From: Motacilla alba alba
Taxonomy: Eukaryota; Chordata; Aves; Passeriformes; Motacillidae
NCBI RefSeq assembly: GCF_015832195.1
Contig: NC_052046.1
Location: forward strand, 46,944,473 to 47,008,472
Direction of reading: 5' to 3'
DNA: 64,000 bases
The notes beneath the pieces were generated by a model, which worked only from the letters and a program-made list of their open reading frames with translations, did not search any database and had not been told where the DNA came from. The translations under genes and the position numbers were made by a program. Below are positions 22,874 to 35,760 of this stretch, piece by piece (position 1 is the stretch's first letter; every line of letters starts with the position of its first letter).

Positions 22874-24342
22874 TGTCATTTTGTATAGTAGCAATTACTA
22901 TTGGTTTATAATCAACCTGTGATGGAGGCTAGGACCCTTCATTTTGTCAATTGCATCCCGTACCAGCCCCTCCATTCCCTCCAGTGATGGATGTCAGGTT
23001 CAGGAGCATTTACTGCCCCACTCATTCCATTTACTCATTTAAAAGATTGGCTTTTTTCCAACCCTTTTCAATGTTTTCAGTGTTCCATTTTTTATTTTTC
23101 ATTGTGTCAACACTAATGGTTCAGAAAGCTCTTTGGCCAATTCCTGGAAGTTATCCAATTCTGCAGACATTTAAATGTTTAAGCTTAATATCTGCCATTT
23201 AATATCCTCCCTAGTCACTCACTAATGGAACAGAAGGTAATCAGCACCGTATCCCCATACCTTTCACACATCCATCAAGGACTAAAATGTCTCTTCCACA
23301 CAGAAGCCATTTCAAATCCCTTGCCTCTCTTGGTGGCCCTCCCCATCACACCCAGGTGCCTGAGGCAGCACGAAGGCAGGACTGGGGCCATGCTGAACTG
23401 GCCCTTGAAGTCCTGTAGGAGGGGAGCCCTTAAGCCTCCAAACTGACTTCTTTCATGGTTTCTTGTACTATTTCCTGCATCCCTTATCTTGCTCCAGGCC
23501 TTCCTTGTTATCCAAGGAGAGATGCATGCATCCCTCTATGCAGCTGCATGGAAAGAAGCCCTGCCTTTGCTGTTACCACAAGAGAGCAAATCAATACCCT
23601 CACAGACTTGGCTGGATACCCTTTCACCCTTGGCTGGATTCGCCCAATTTCCTTGCCATTTCCCCCAGGGTTCCACTTATGGATTCAGGAAGCAGTGCAC
23701 TAAGCCCTGGATTAGGAGGGGCATATGGACCCAGCCCCAGAGGAGAACAGTGGATCCCAGCTGGGTCTGTTTGAGCAGCATCATTGCCATGGTCCTCCAC
23801 CAACAAGAGGAGCATTCCCAAGGAACTCATCTAGTCTCACCTTGCTGCAGGTACCTCAGATCTGAGAACAGCAAAGTACAACACCAGGACACTGCCAGAA
23901 AGGGGAAGGTCAAAATTACATGGCATATAGGGGATATGTTTATTGTCTCTATAAACAGCCTGAGGGTGTATTCAATACTTCCTTCTTTCTTGTGTGTCTG
24001 AGGTCTCTTCTTCTTCTAAATGACCAAAGCCCCACACCAACATTTTTTTTTTAAAGTGCACTTGGATTAGACACTGGATTAAACTAGCTATGCCCGCAAA
24101 TACATTCTGGCTTCTGTCACTAAGATGCAGACACATTTTGAAAAACAGTGTCATAAATAAAGGGATTTCTGCTTGAAAGCTTTAGCTTTCTGCTAAAGCT
24201 ACAAATATTCTGATTCTCCAAAGCTATGAAGAAATATGGTTACTTTCAGCCCATAAGAAACAACTATCTCTAACTTTGGATACTGTTTTTCATCACTGGA
24301 TTTAAAAGGCCTTTTACAAAGGAAACAATTATTGTTATTATT

Positions 24343-24343
<1 letters not shown>

Positions 24344-24383
<40 letters not shown>

Positions 24384-24398
24384 TATCATTATTATTAT
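24344..24398 (+). repeat. (ATC)n/(ATT)n microsatellite
   Basis: About 13 consecutive TCA units (24344-24383) are bordered by ATT units on both sides. Confidence 0.95.
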
Positions 24399-24905
24399 TC
24401 CTATGTTACAAAGGGATCAACTACCCTACAGAAAGGCCAAGAAGCTATTGATCACTCACTTGGCCACAGATGGAGATAGACAGTCATTTGACTTCCAGTC
24501 AATTCTTTTGGTCAGTAACCTGCCTACAGAAGCAGGTTATTTACAGAAATTTGTGCCTGTGAGATAGGTCATGACCACACAAATGGGTAACCAACAGACA
24601 GTGGAAATTACTACTTTATTTTTACATGCAGTCTATTTCTGTCCTTCACTCTCTGCAGAGGTCTATGAGATCTGTGTTTCTGAACTCAGACAGTCCAACA
24701 GAGAGGATTCAAGCAGCCATCAAAGAATCCCTCAGAGATCTATGGTGCCTGATCAATAGTGCCTGACTATCCATTCAATTCATCTTCCTTGTGAAAGAGA
24801 GATAAGCTTTTACTGTTAGTTACACTAACTTCAGGCCTGCTGACACACATTTTCAATGCTGTAGCAGGCTGGCTCTGTTAAGAGAACGATAGAAGATTTC
24901 TAACA

Positions 24906-24920
24906 CGCAGTAGGAGGCGC
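24906..24920 (+). promoter_or_regulatory. CTCF-like motif
   Basis: CGCAGTAGGAGGCGC matches the CTCF core apart from the first base and one A within the G run. Binding is unknown. Confidence 0.35.
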
Positions 24921-27900
24921 TGATGGTGGTAAAATACATTCATCTCCACAGAGCAGTTTGAAGATTGCACATTGGCACAAGAGCTGGTTAGGAAAGGGTG
25001 CTTGTTGCTGGCACTCCTAATGGTGGGATGTCCATCAGCATCATCACTATGCTTCTTCTCTCAAAGCAGATGGAGTACTCCAGCTCTGCTTTCAAATCTC
25101 TGTAGTCCCTAAGAATGGTAGTAGTGAACAAAACTAAACCTCCAGGTGTAAAACTGTTAGTGAGTTGAGCGGAAATCAGCCTCCTCATTCCAGAAACACG
25201 AGTTAAGAAGACCTTTCAATTTTACACAGGAGCCAGGCTTTGCTAGAAAACACCTGAAATTAGGCAATGGGAAATAAAAGTTTCCTCCAAACGCTGGAGA
25301 CATTTAATCAGGACACAGATCTACAAACACTTTAGGCGATGAATATGTTGCTTGAGGGCAAATTCTCCATTTGATGTAAAGTGAAAATGAAGTTCTTGGT
25401 ACCAGTTCATGTTTCAGTCAAAAATTTAGTCGACTATTAAGAATTACACATCAGAATTTATCAACACATGTTTTGGTTGAAAACATCTGAATGGGCCATA
25501 TTCTTTTCCTTGTGGCATGGATGCACAGCCCTGCACCCCAGCAGAGCTGAACTGCCCATAATACACCTAATCTACGTGTTTTGTGGTTACCTAATCTTAT
25601 GAAAACTAGAAAACTGGCACCTACAGAAACGTGAGAGTTTTCCCACGTGCATTTCAATTCAGGGTTCTTTACCCAATGACAGTAAGTGTAGAAATCATTA
25701 ATTGTTTTATTTAATAATTTGCATAGCAAATTAAACCATTCTGTGAAAACTGTAAGTTTGCAAAGACAAGGCTGTGGGCTAGATGCAGCAAAGACATGCA
25801 GAACTGAAGTGGCTTCAATGATTTTTAAATACTCAACCCTTGAAAAAGATCAATAGTTTTATGTTATCTCCTATGGCTGCTGAAACAGAGTACTTGTGCC
25901 TCAGACTGGCAGTACAAAACACCCACTTCATACAGGCACAGAAGCAAGCACTGAGCACTGAATACATGTGAAATGTCACTCCAGAGGCTAGATCTGGGTC
26001 AGGGCTGCCAAAATCCACCATCCCCAATCCTATTTTGAAAAACAGTTCAACTTAGTGCCTCTCGGTGGAATATTGAGACTAGTTACAGTACAGAAAGAAA
26101 TGCAAGACCTAAGCTTTGTAATAAAATCTGGGAGACCTTAGCTGCAGACCTCACTCCAGAGGACATTTCTGTGTATGATACAGGAGATGTTAATCACAAG
26201 ACCAGGATATGGAGCTGCCTAGTTCTCTTACAGGTAGACCTGTGTTATGTCCCCCCTTCTCATTCTTGTTCTGGAGTAGATATTAATGTCAAAGGACTTT
26301 TAGTAAAGAAAATAACTTTTTTATCCCAGTCAAGTCAATTCCTTGCAAGAACCAAAACTTCAGGCAAAGTGTGGGGGGGAACTACTCCCTGTAGAGAAAC
26401 TACAGACCCGTGGCTGACCTGGACATGCTTATGGGAGGAGCTGCAACCTGCTCTTGGCTCTGAAGCTAAAGACTGTTCTTCGGGTGTATGCATCTGCTGC
26501 TGTGCAGTCGAAAGGGATGCCTCAGAGAGCCAGGTGGCCCTGTCTGCTGGCATGTCCCATGAAACAGCCAGGATGGCAGCTGAACACAGAACAGAAATCA
26601 GAGGAGCTGATTTCACAGAAGCAGAGTATTCAGTAATTACAAATAATAGAGAATAAGCTATGTATGTTTGCTTCAGGACATGTAAAAGACATGGTCTGGA
26701 GGCAAGAAGGAGAGGAGAAATCAGATTTCACTAACAGACCCTGCATTTTACAAAGTAGCAAACAGCCCAGTCATGGGACTCACCATATTTAAGGAGTAAA
26801 ATCAGAGAGACCTGTTTAGCGAGACTTTTTACAGCTCTCTCAATTATGCTGTGCTCCTGGCAGCCAGAAAGATGTGTTTTAACACGTACTTTGGCCTCTC
26901 TCACATGGCATATTGCTGCACATTTGTCTTGACAAGCTCTTTTGCTTTACTGTGTTTGTAGCCAAACCGATGTGTGGTGCAAGCAGGTTCAATCCCAGAT
27001 CAGCTATTGCATCGAGGGATTTGGCATGCAACACTTGTAATTGTTCTTTTCTCAGGCCTGCTCTTGCACAGCCTTGAGCACTGACTTCTCAGATTTTAAT
27101 GCAAGCTGAACATTCTCAGCCTTTTTTAGGACTGAACTTAAAATAATTAAGGCAATTTTGAAACCACCAACAGAAGCTGATGAGTAGATTTCCTCCTCCT
27201 GATTTTAGGCTTGGGTATGAACCTTTTGCTGATCAGATAATTGACTATGTTAGTAAGATTTTCCACAGTACTGGGTATACAAATCAGTTATGCATTTGGA
27301 AGACGTATTTTAACATCACAGCTGCCATAAATTGTTACATTCTAGACACAAATGAAATAAATATATAGTATTTTTTTCCTTATAGGTAATGTTATAGAAA
27401 AGGTTTCATTATAGGAAAGAGGTCCTGTAATAATGCAATTCTGAGTGCAATCCACTTCTAGCTGTGTTTGCATTCATTCTCTAGTCTAAAATGTTTGAAA
27501 CCTGTGGACATACTTACAGAATAAAATGTACCTATAAGATAGTAGTCACATCAAGCTGTCTTTCCCAATGCATTTGCTTATTTCATTTTGGCTGCATGGA
27601 AGTGGTGGTATAATAATGTACCTGTAACAGAAACCAATAGGCTTTGGCACATTTTGAGGATAACAGCTTTCCTGAGAGGACATCAGCTAATACCAACCCA
27701 GGAAAAAACCAAGTCTACTGATAAGTGCCTAGCTTTGGTGGAAAGAAAATTTTAAGGGAGTAAAAGAAATATTAATTGCATAATATTTTGTATTACGTAA
27801 CATGATTTTCATGCACTGGTTTGGTGGTAACAATGTAACTGAACAAATAGCTGGCCAATACCTTTCTCTCTTCTTGTCTGACATTCTGCAGTTCCTGGGA

Positions 27901-28090
27901 GTAAACAGTACATTAAGCAAGTTGCAGCTGATGCCAACAGGACACTACTATAGGTATCAAGAGCAACAGAGGGTGGGAAGAAGTGTCTGAGTAGTAAATA
28001 GTAAACTATATGAGGAATCTGGATAAATAAAAGTGAGATTTGCTGCAGGTTAATATACAGACAAATATGAAAAACAAAAGAATTCAGAAT

Positions 28091-28154
28091 AAACCCATTC
28101 CCCACACCACTCCCCCCAAAAAAATCAACCCAAAAAAACAACCAATCCTCCCCT
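28091..28154 (+). repeat. A/C-rich low-complexity tract
   Basis: The tract is almost only A and C, with interspersed CCCC and AAAAAAA runs. It is the same class as the other A/C tracts in this window. Confidence 0.7.
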
Positions 28155-28305
28155 AACTTCAAAACAGACAAGAAGCAGGATCACTATGCATTAGTCTCGT
28201 GGTACTAGTAGCTTGGAAGGCTGCCATACAAGAAGCAGTGGAGAATTTTGGGGGAGTGTATAACTGGCACAACACTCTGTGCTACCTGCCTCTCTGGACT
28301 TTCTT

Positions 28306-28319
28306 CTGCTAGGGGGCAC
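28306..28319 (+). promoter_or_regulatory. CTCF-like motif
   Basis: CTGCTAGGGGGCAC carries a perfect AGGGGGCAC core and differs from CCASYAGRKGGCRS at two 5' positions. It has the same orientation as the motifs at 22.9 and 24.9 kb. Binding is unknown. Confidence 0.4.
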
Positions 28320-31300
28320 ATTAGAACAGGGAAGGAGATTAGAGGAGGTATTTCCAGATTCCCAGCTGCATTTCATTAGAGACAACAGGCTTCTGTGAGA
28401 ACTGAGTATTTCAAAGCACTGAAAGGAAGTGCCAGAGCATGATTATTCCACAGCATCCCCCAGGTTACTGCTAAACCAGAGAGCCCTTTACCCACTGGAA
28501 CCCACCGTGCTGGGAAGAGCTCCAGATGGTAAGGACTGGCTTCCCTGCAGTTACGGGTCAGACCTGCACTGCCATGGTTCAGTTGGAGCTCACCCTGATG
28601 CAGTTGCCTCATTACTCACACACTTAAATGTCAAGAGCACAAGGGGGCCAGAATGAGCAGGGCATTGTTCTACGCTGCAGATGAAAGGCCATAAAAAGAT
28701 GTAGCTGAGCGCGTCCAGACACCGGAGGCCCCAGTGAGGGGACAGGAAATGCTGGTGAAAGCACCAAGACCTGGAAAGCAGTAGAGAATGGAAGACTGCC
28801 TCCGTGCAGGTGCCTGCATCCAGGCTGGAGGCAGGCTGCCCTCCCAGCTCCCACTGCCAGGCTGGCTGGGAGGTGCTGACTCAGACCACCAAGCCCCAAC
28901 CTGCTGCAGCTGCAGTTCTGCCTGGCAGCCTCACCACCCCGCGCCCTGAAAAAGCAGGAACCCCACACCAGCTTTTCCTGGCCACAGAAAGCCCCACTGT
29001 CATGGACTGTGAGTCAGCACAGCACTGGGGAAGGACCTGCTGCCCCACCACCCTCTTTTTGCCCATCTACAGCAGGAACCAGATCCAGACTGTGGAAACA
29101 ACCACTGCACCAGCTTTAGCATAGCAAACACCGCTCTTGCAAGATCAACAGGTCAGAAAGAGCTGGGAAAACCACAGGGCAAAAGATGTCTGAAGGTTGT
29201 GAGCCCTGCACCCTTGGCACACTCTCCCCACAGGAAGAAGAGCAGGTTTTCTGTGATGGTTAACCAAGCTGCAGATACCATGTATGTCTTTCAAAGTCAT
29301 CATGATATTCCATTACTTAAACCTGGATATTAACATGTGGGACAACCATTGCATGTGAACAAAATCACACCCTTTCCCTGGCAGCTAAATACCCAAATAC
29401 GTACTGTGCTCATGTATAAATATGTATGTCACCATATGCCTAATGAAATGTCAAAATCTGATTGGAATGTATGAGACCTTCCAGGGTTTTTCTTCTCCTT
29501 TATAAGCTTTTAATGAACAGAAATTCAGCACTGAAATAAAGCAAAAGCTCTTTTTTTTTTTTCATTAGTTACAAAATGAGGACACAGAAGAGTACAGACA
29601 GCAGGTCTGTACTCCTGGCTCTGAATTCCACTGTTATTAACACAGATAACCATAAGAGGGATAGCCCAAGGTAAACTTGCTCCTGCAACAGTTTTGTCTA
29701 GAATGCTGGATCACAGGCAGGTGTATATTCCTTTTAGGAAGCAAACCACTCGTGACAGAGTGTGTGTGTGTGGGTAAAGATGATTGATATGCTATCATTT
29801 TAATTAGCCTCTTCAAGAAAGGCAGATCTGCATCAGGCCTAGCTAAAACTGAGAGCATATTTTATCCTGACAGGCACCTCTTTGGCTGGGCCAGCCATCT
29901 TTGAAGTCACAAGAAGGACTGGGGGCTGACGGGGGGACCTGGTCCGCACTTTTTGATACTGATGGCTCTGTCACATGATAAGCCCATGCATGATTTGGGT
30001 CTCCAGAAGTTTTGAACACCTTGTAGCTGCTGGCATGAAGGCGCTGTGGGTGGTCTGTCCTTCACCTACTCATTTCCCTTCAATGGCCCTTCCTGGCTAT
30101 CTCAGGAGTGAAGATGCAGCTTGGCACTGTCCCTCCAAGAACCAGGAAGAACCAAAGAACCAAAATTCACCTTTGCGGGGGCAGCATCTACCACCCTCCT
30201 GGATGCCTTCTGAGAAGTGATCTGGCTGGCAGATCAGCACCACTGGTGCTTTGCAAACTATTTTATGCTCCCAATCTTGATCTTCAGACTTCCTTCCACC
30301 TTCATAGACTGTCCCCTGCCATGAGCAGTCTTTTCAACTAGTGTTTCTGTCTTCCACAGGCACTTCCCAGGGGACCTTGGAGTCTTGACAGCTGGGGCTG
30401 AGCTGAAGACCTGCCCTGAAAGGAGGACAGCAGCAGGGAGAAGGGGAGAAAGAGAGCATGGATGCGGTGGGCAATGGTACCAGGAAGGAAGGGTCAGAGG
30501 CAATGAAACCTGAGAGGCAGCTCTTAAAAAGCTGCTCTCCTGAGTGGGCAGCTACCAAAAAAGTCCTCATGTCCTTCCCATCAATGCCCTGAGCCTGCTC
30601 TGGGTCCTCTGACCCACTCCTCTGGGTTCCCTGTGCCTGCTCCTCGCCTTGGGTTCTGGTCCTTCATCTGCAGCAGAATGGGTCCCACCCGGGCAAACAC
30701 TGCTGTCAAGTGATTTTTGGAGGCCATGGCCCCTTTTCCAGTGATTATGCAGTGCTGCAGTTAAGACTGCTGAACTTTTCACCCTTTTGGTCACTCATTT
30801 TTACAAAACATGGCACCATCACACTTCTGTATATGACACAACCAGGGTCCTGACCAAGGGGCTTACTTGCAGCACCAGGGAAAATAAAAGGAGAAATCAA
30901 TATCCTAGAGGTTATAACAGTCCTTAAAGGCCAGACACTAAGCAGCCATAAATCAGTGCAGCAGGATTCAGTACAGAAAAGCTTATATCTGTTTAGTATC
31001 TGGCCTGAAAAGAATTCAAATAATAAAACTGCAGCAACAAGATGGACAAGAATGATTAGATCATCGCCTCCATCCCTCAGGGATGGGATATCAGGCTAGA
31101 CTGAGTGCTTTGTGCTGTGGTCAGTAAAGCTGTAGCTGGTTCAGGTTCTGCTAAGGCTTTCCACTTCTATATTCCTAGTGTTTCTTCTTTTACAAATGTA
31201 TTTTGAGTGAATAATTTATGCTTGGGATATTTAAAGAACAGAAACCTAAATCCTCTATTTACTGAATTGAAGCAGTGCTGGCCTAGAAGGAAACAGCTGC

Positions 31301-34028
31301 AATGCCTCACTTCCCACTGCCTCTTCTCTGCTGACCTGCTCAGGACCTTCAACCCAGCCCAGGAAAAGCATCCTCTCCAGAGGCAGCAGTTATTAGAAGA
31401 ATGACCACGCTAAAATGGTTTACTTAACATCTTAGAGGTCCAGGTGTGCTACAATAAATTTAGGTTCCTTGCATGTTCTATGACAAAGATGAAAGACATG
31501 CCACATCCTCAACAAAAAAAAAAAAAAGATCAGAACTGTTCCTGGTAATTTCACATTACCAATTCCTGCAGCTCCAGCCTTCCCTCTCATTTGAGCACAG
31601 AATCCAAATTATGCTGTCTTATGCCATCTGGTGAATCCACAGGGGATGAGTAAACAATACCAAACTGATTTCCCTGTACCAAGGGAACTTGGCTTGCATT
31701 CACATTCCCTTGGAGATAAATCATTATTATTCTGATTGCTGAGGCAGATTCCACTAAGAGCAGAAGGAAAGGAAGGGAAGTGATAAAGAGACCTCCTTTT
31801 GCAGTAAGAATGCAGTGGAGATCATGGAGACAAGGTGCAATAATGAAAGCGACCAAAGTGATAGGGGCTGCTCTTTTGATGTTCTGGGGAATTGCAAGCC
31901 TTGATTTAAGCAAATAGGTCTGCATCTGCTCTGCAGATAAGCAAGGGAAGAAAAGCGTGGGTGAAAAATCTACTGATTTTTAATAAGGGTAGGCAGTCTG
32001 AAGTACATTGGGTTCTCAGTTAAATTGTCAAAAGTAAAAAAGGAAAGAAATAAACCAGATAAACTTGAAAACTGGGTTCAGTAGATCTAGAAATATAACA
32101 TAGTATAACATGGGGGAGGGGGATTTCATTCAACACATATTAAAATTATTTCCTTTTGTAATTAGATCTCATTAGATTGGTGGTTTTAATCTACCAAAAC
32201 TGTGCAATAACTTTATGGTAAGAAAGTGATAGAGCGAATTTTGGCCCTGCAAAGACCTAGAAGTACATGAAAACAGGCATGTCCATAGGTGTCCCACTAT
32301 GTAATTGGGTAGCTGTAGAGTTTTCAGAAACACAGAGCACAGATTTTGGACCAGAGTTCGACTAGAGGCAATGGAGTCTAAAGGTTGACCAGAAATGAGC
32401 TCTTAGTACCTTACATGTCTCCAGGTGAGGTCACATCCGATTTTTACTCACATAGTAGTTTAAGCCATTAGTGCAGTGCTCAGGGGCGAGGCTCCTTTCC
32501 AGTGCCTGTTGCAGACTTCCCAGCATCACTTGACTCATGGGCTTATTCCTGTCCTTATCAATTGCATCTCCCTGACAGGTGCATCCAAGTCTGAGGGCAG
32601 CCCAGTAGGCTCCACATCTGAGCAGCAGCTGCATCTCCCCAGCAAGGCCAGTGCATCCCAGAGTACTCAGAAACATGAGTGCGCAGAAGAGCTCTCCGCA
32701 CATGACAAACCCCATGTAGGATACATCCCAACAGTTGCACATCACTGTCCTTGCTCCCAGCGTGTGCAAGAGCACTTCTTCAGGATGGCTGCCCAAAACA
32801 GCAGATGACAGATTGCTGCTTAGCACAGTGGTCTGCTGTCAGAAGGAGAAGGGTTGTCAGGAATGTCCTACTTAGGGGATAAAAAATGCACCATCTATGG
32901 ACTCAGGAGCTATATGAGTCATTATGGCAGACATAGAAGGAAAAAAAAATAGTGTCCCTTAAACTTATTGCCATATCATGGGGACAATGAGGAGGGAAAA
33001 AAAAAAAGGCAAGTCACAATGCCCTTTAGAGACAATGCAAGCATCTACAGGATGACTCTGGAGAGAAAGGAAAACTAAAATCCACAAAAGCAAACCTCAG
33101 TCAGTTGTGGGGGTAGCAACTAAACTGTTGGGAAAGGGATATTTCCTCAGTGTACAAAGAGAAAAGTTTTTCATCTAACCCAGTGGTTATAGCATGAAGA
33201 GGCAATGGAGTAATAACATGAAGGAGGAAAAAAAAAATTGCAAGTAGAAATTAATAATATCCTATAGAGAACAGCAGGTCTAACATCCAGCAAGGACCAA
33301 AAAAAGGTGGATGTACTAAACCACCCAGGCAGCAGACACCAGGGAAAGAAAAAGGACCCCCAATCTTCCCTCTGGCACTCACTTGCGTCTCAGGTGGTAG
33401 CAGAGAGGGAATCAGAGAAGACAGGCAGGATGTCTGAGCTCCTGCCTTAGAGAGGGATGGGGAAAAGACGCTGGGATCAGGCTCCCATGGGGACCTGCTG
33501 TAAGCAGGGATTTGGCAGCCTGTCCAGACAGGTCCTGCAAAGGGAGGGGAGAGTTTTTCTCTTTCACTCTGGTTTTTGTTTGTTTTTAAACACCAACAGT
33601 ATTTCCCAGTGTTTATACTCATGTTTGCACTCATTAGCAGCAGTTAATACACCATCTTTGCCATGATATTTGTGGATTCATAAGGCATTGGTACAGCAGA
33701 AACTTCCTCAGCCGCAGGGTGTTTGGTTTGTGCAATTCGTTTTAGGAAATCTCTCTGGATTTTCCCAGGTTTTGTACAGAGTTAGTTTTATTGATGGTCT
33801 GCAGTTCAAACACTTCTTTGCTTCTGATATGTTCTCATGGCTGTGCTCCATAACACTCAAAAGGTCAGTGGGAAACAAAAGGAACCTCTGAGATCAAAAA
33901 GCTTCCAGTTTGTATGTGACCTACACCTGTGACAGGCTTACCTTGAGAAAAAAATCTGCTTCTGAATTTTTTTAAGGAGATTGAAGTGTTAAGGATGTAA
34001 GAGGTATATGTATATACAAAGGTAGATG

Positions 34029-34049
34029 TATATATATATATATATATAT
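34029..34049 (+). repeat. (TA)n microsatellite
   Basis: There are ten consecutive TA dinucleotides, followed by degenerate TATG units. Confidence 0.95.
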
Positions 34050-34489
34050 GTATGTACTTTTTTTTTTCCTCACACGTTGACAGTCTCATTCTTATTACAG
34101 CTCTTCCAAATAGAACTCATGCGTTAGCCTGGTGTGATGAACTTTGGGCTCTGGGCCTCACCACGACCCGTTAACACCTTCTTAAGCATAACTATCTTCG
34201 GTAATTCTTGTGGATTCACATCTGATTATCTGTTAGGCGATAATTTCTTTTTTAATTTTAGTGAAAACATAACTGATATTGAGCCGATACTTCTTGTAAT
34301 ACCGTGTTTCACCACCCCTCCTCCCCAACATGGCGTTTACATAGTTAAGGAGTTTTTTCAGTTAATACTTCCAAAACGAGCATGAGCGAGGCTCACGCTT
34401 CTGCCAGGGTTTTGTCGGTGCGGTCTATCTGGCTGCACAACAGCGGCAGACTGCGAGCTACTCTGCAAAAATAAATTAGAGGCAAGCAC

Positions 34490-34650
34490 GGCTTAAACAC
34501 AGAAGCGGCGTGTCCCCTCCGGTGTCCCCCGGCCGCCCTCACGGCTCCGCGGCGGGGGCTCCCGGCGGGCCGGGCACCGGGCGGCGGCGGGGCCAGGCCC
34601 GGGGCCTGCAGTCGTGGACGGGCACTGCCGTCCCTGCTCTGTATCGGGCT
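34490..34650. promoter_or_regulatory. Isolated CpG island 3
   Basis: A short, strongly GC-rich block dense in CGG and CCG sits alone in AT-rich DNA about 14 kb from the large island. Open frames of about 100 codons cross it on the minus strand but show no domain, so they are probably a by-product of composition. Confidence 0.55.
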
Positions 34651-35720
34651 CTGGCAATTCAGGTTGTAGCTGAGAATTCCTAATCTCAAAGGAAAGAATT
34701 CGGTGCAGAATGTGCATAACCATTAACCTAAAGTGCCAGGGCAAATTGCCCGTTCTCATGCAAGCGGGCAGGTAACACAAGCTTCGGGGAAATGCCAATG
34801 CCCTCCTGAAGGGAAGACAATGGCACTGTTGTCAGCCTCTCCTATTCTTTTTCATAGCTGAAGGTTAAGCCCTGATGCTTACACAAACGCTAGCCGTAGC
34901 AGAAGGTTCTTTTTCCATCGGATCCCTCGTAGCGCTGTTGTCTAGTGCAAAAGCTTCATTAAAATTCAGACTTCCACTCCTACCTGATTATTCCAGTAGC
35001 GATCCGCAGGAGGTCTGACAAGACCCGGGCAGGTGGCAATCCCTGTCACATGCGATAGTTTCCGCGCAGCCTTCTTGGGAAGTGGCCAAGAAGCCCCAGA
35101 GGCACCGAAATTCAGCAAATAACAAATACAACAAAAGATATTTGGTTGGGGGGGGGGAGGGGGGTGTGCCAACATTCAGACAACCCAAAAGTGGTTCCGA
35201 GCGGCCTTCAGGGCAATCCACAAACTGGAGGTGCCATGGACCTCATTTATCCCTGCAGCTTGACCTCTTACACAAATTAAATTCTTGAAAAGGGAAAAAA
35301 AAAGAAAAAAAAATCTCCCTGTCTTTCTCCAGAGACTAGTACACCTCTGCAGGGCAGCCAGCCAACAACTGCAAAACGTAGTGCACATCTGTCTTGGAGA
35401 TCTTTCTTTCTCATTTTGGCTCCCAATGAAACATGATTCACAAATGAAAGGGCACTTTACCAGGCTTACAGAACATCTCGGAGGAAATTCAAAGTTTTTA
35501 TGTCTAACCGTTGTCTCAAAGAGAAAACTCCCAAAACCAAAATGTTATATTCTTAAAATGATAGAAAAAGCTACTTTTTGCCACATCCTTCCTTCATGAA
35601 TGCAGCAAAGCCAAGAGCAGTATTTTCTGCATGCTGCAGTGCCTCCTTGTTTCATAGTCTAAGCTTCATGAAAAAACTGTGTTCTCATTCTGTAACTGAC
35701 TCCGGACTCACCAAGCATGC

Positions 35721-35760
35721 AATTAATTAAAATTATTAATGAATAACGTCTTCATTCATA
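35721..35760. promoter_or_regulatory. Cluster of homeodomain-type TAAT sites
   Basis: Several ATTA/TAAT cores (AATTAATTAA, ATTATTAATGA, TTCATTCAT) are packed into 40 bases within non-repetitive DNA. This is compatible with a homeobox-responsive enhancer, but AT-rich DNA produces such cores by chance. Confidence 0.25.

Larger units (their letters stand above)
19446..34489. other. Intergenic DNA, repeat-poor
   Basis: No gene was recognised on either strand. Open frames of up to 170 codons (for example 23489-24001 and 26171-26656, plus) lack recognisable domains and have no supporting splice structure. Only microsatellites, an A/C tract and the CTCF-like motifs listed separately stand out. The near absence of recognisable transposons is consistent with a regulatory interval, but divergence could also hide old copies. 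Confidence 0.5.

Noticed and set aside
23489..24001. 170-codon plus-strand open frame
   Set aside because: It starts from a non-ATG codon, shows no recognisable family, and has competing open frames in the same stretch.
24344..24398. Possible coding polyaspartate/polyhistidine or CRISPR-like repeat
   Set aside because: It is a plain trinucleotide microsatellite with no spacers and no surrounding gene.
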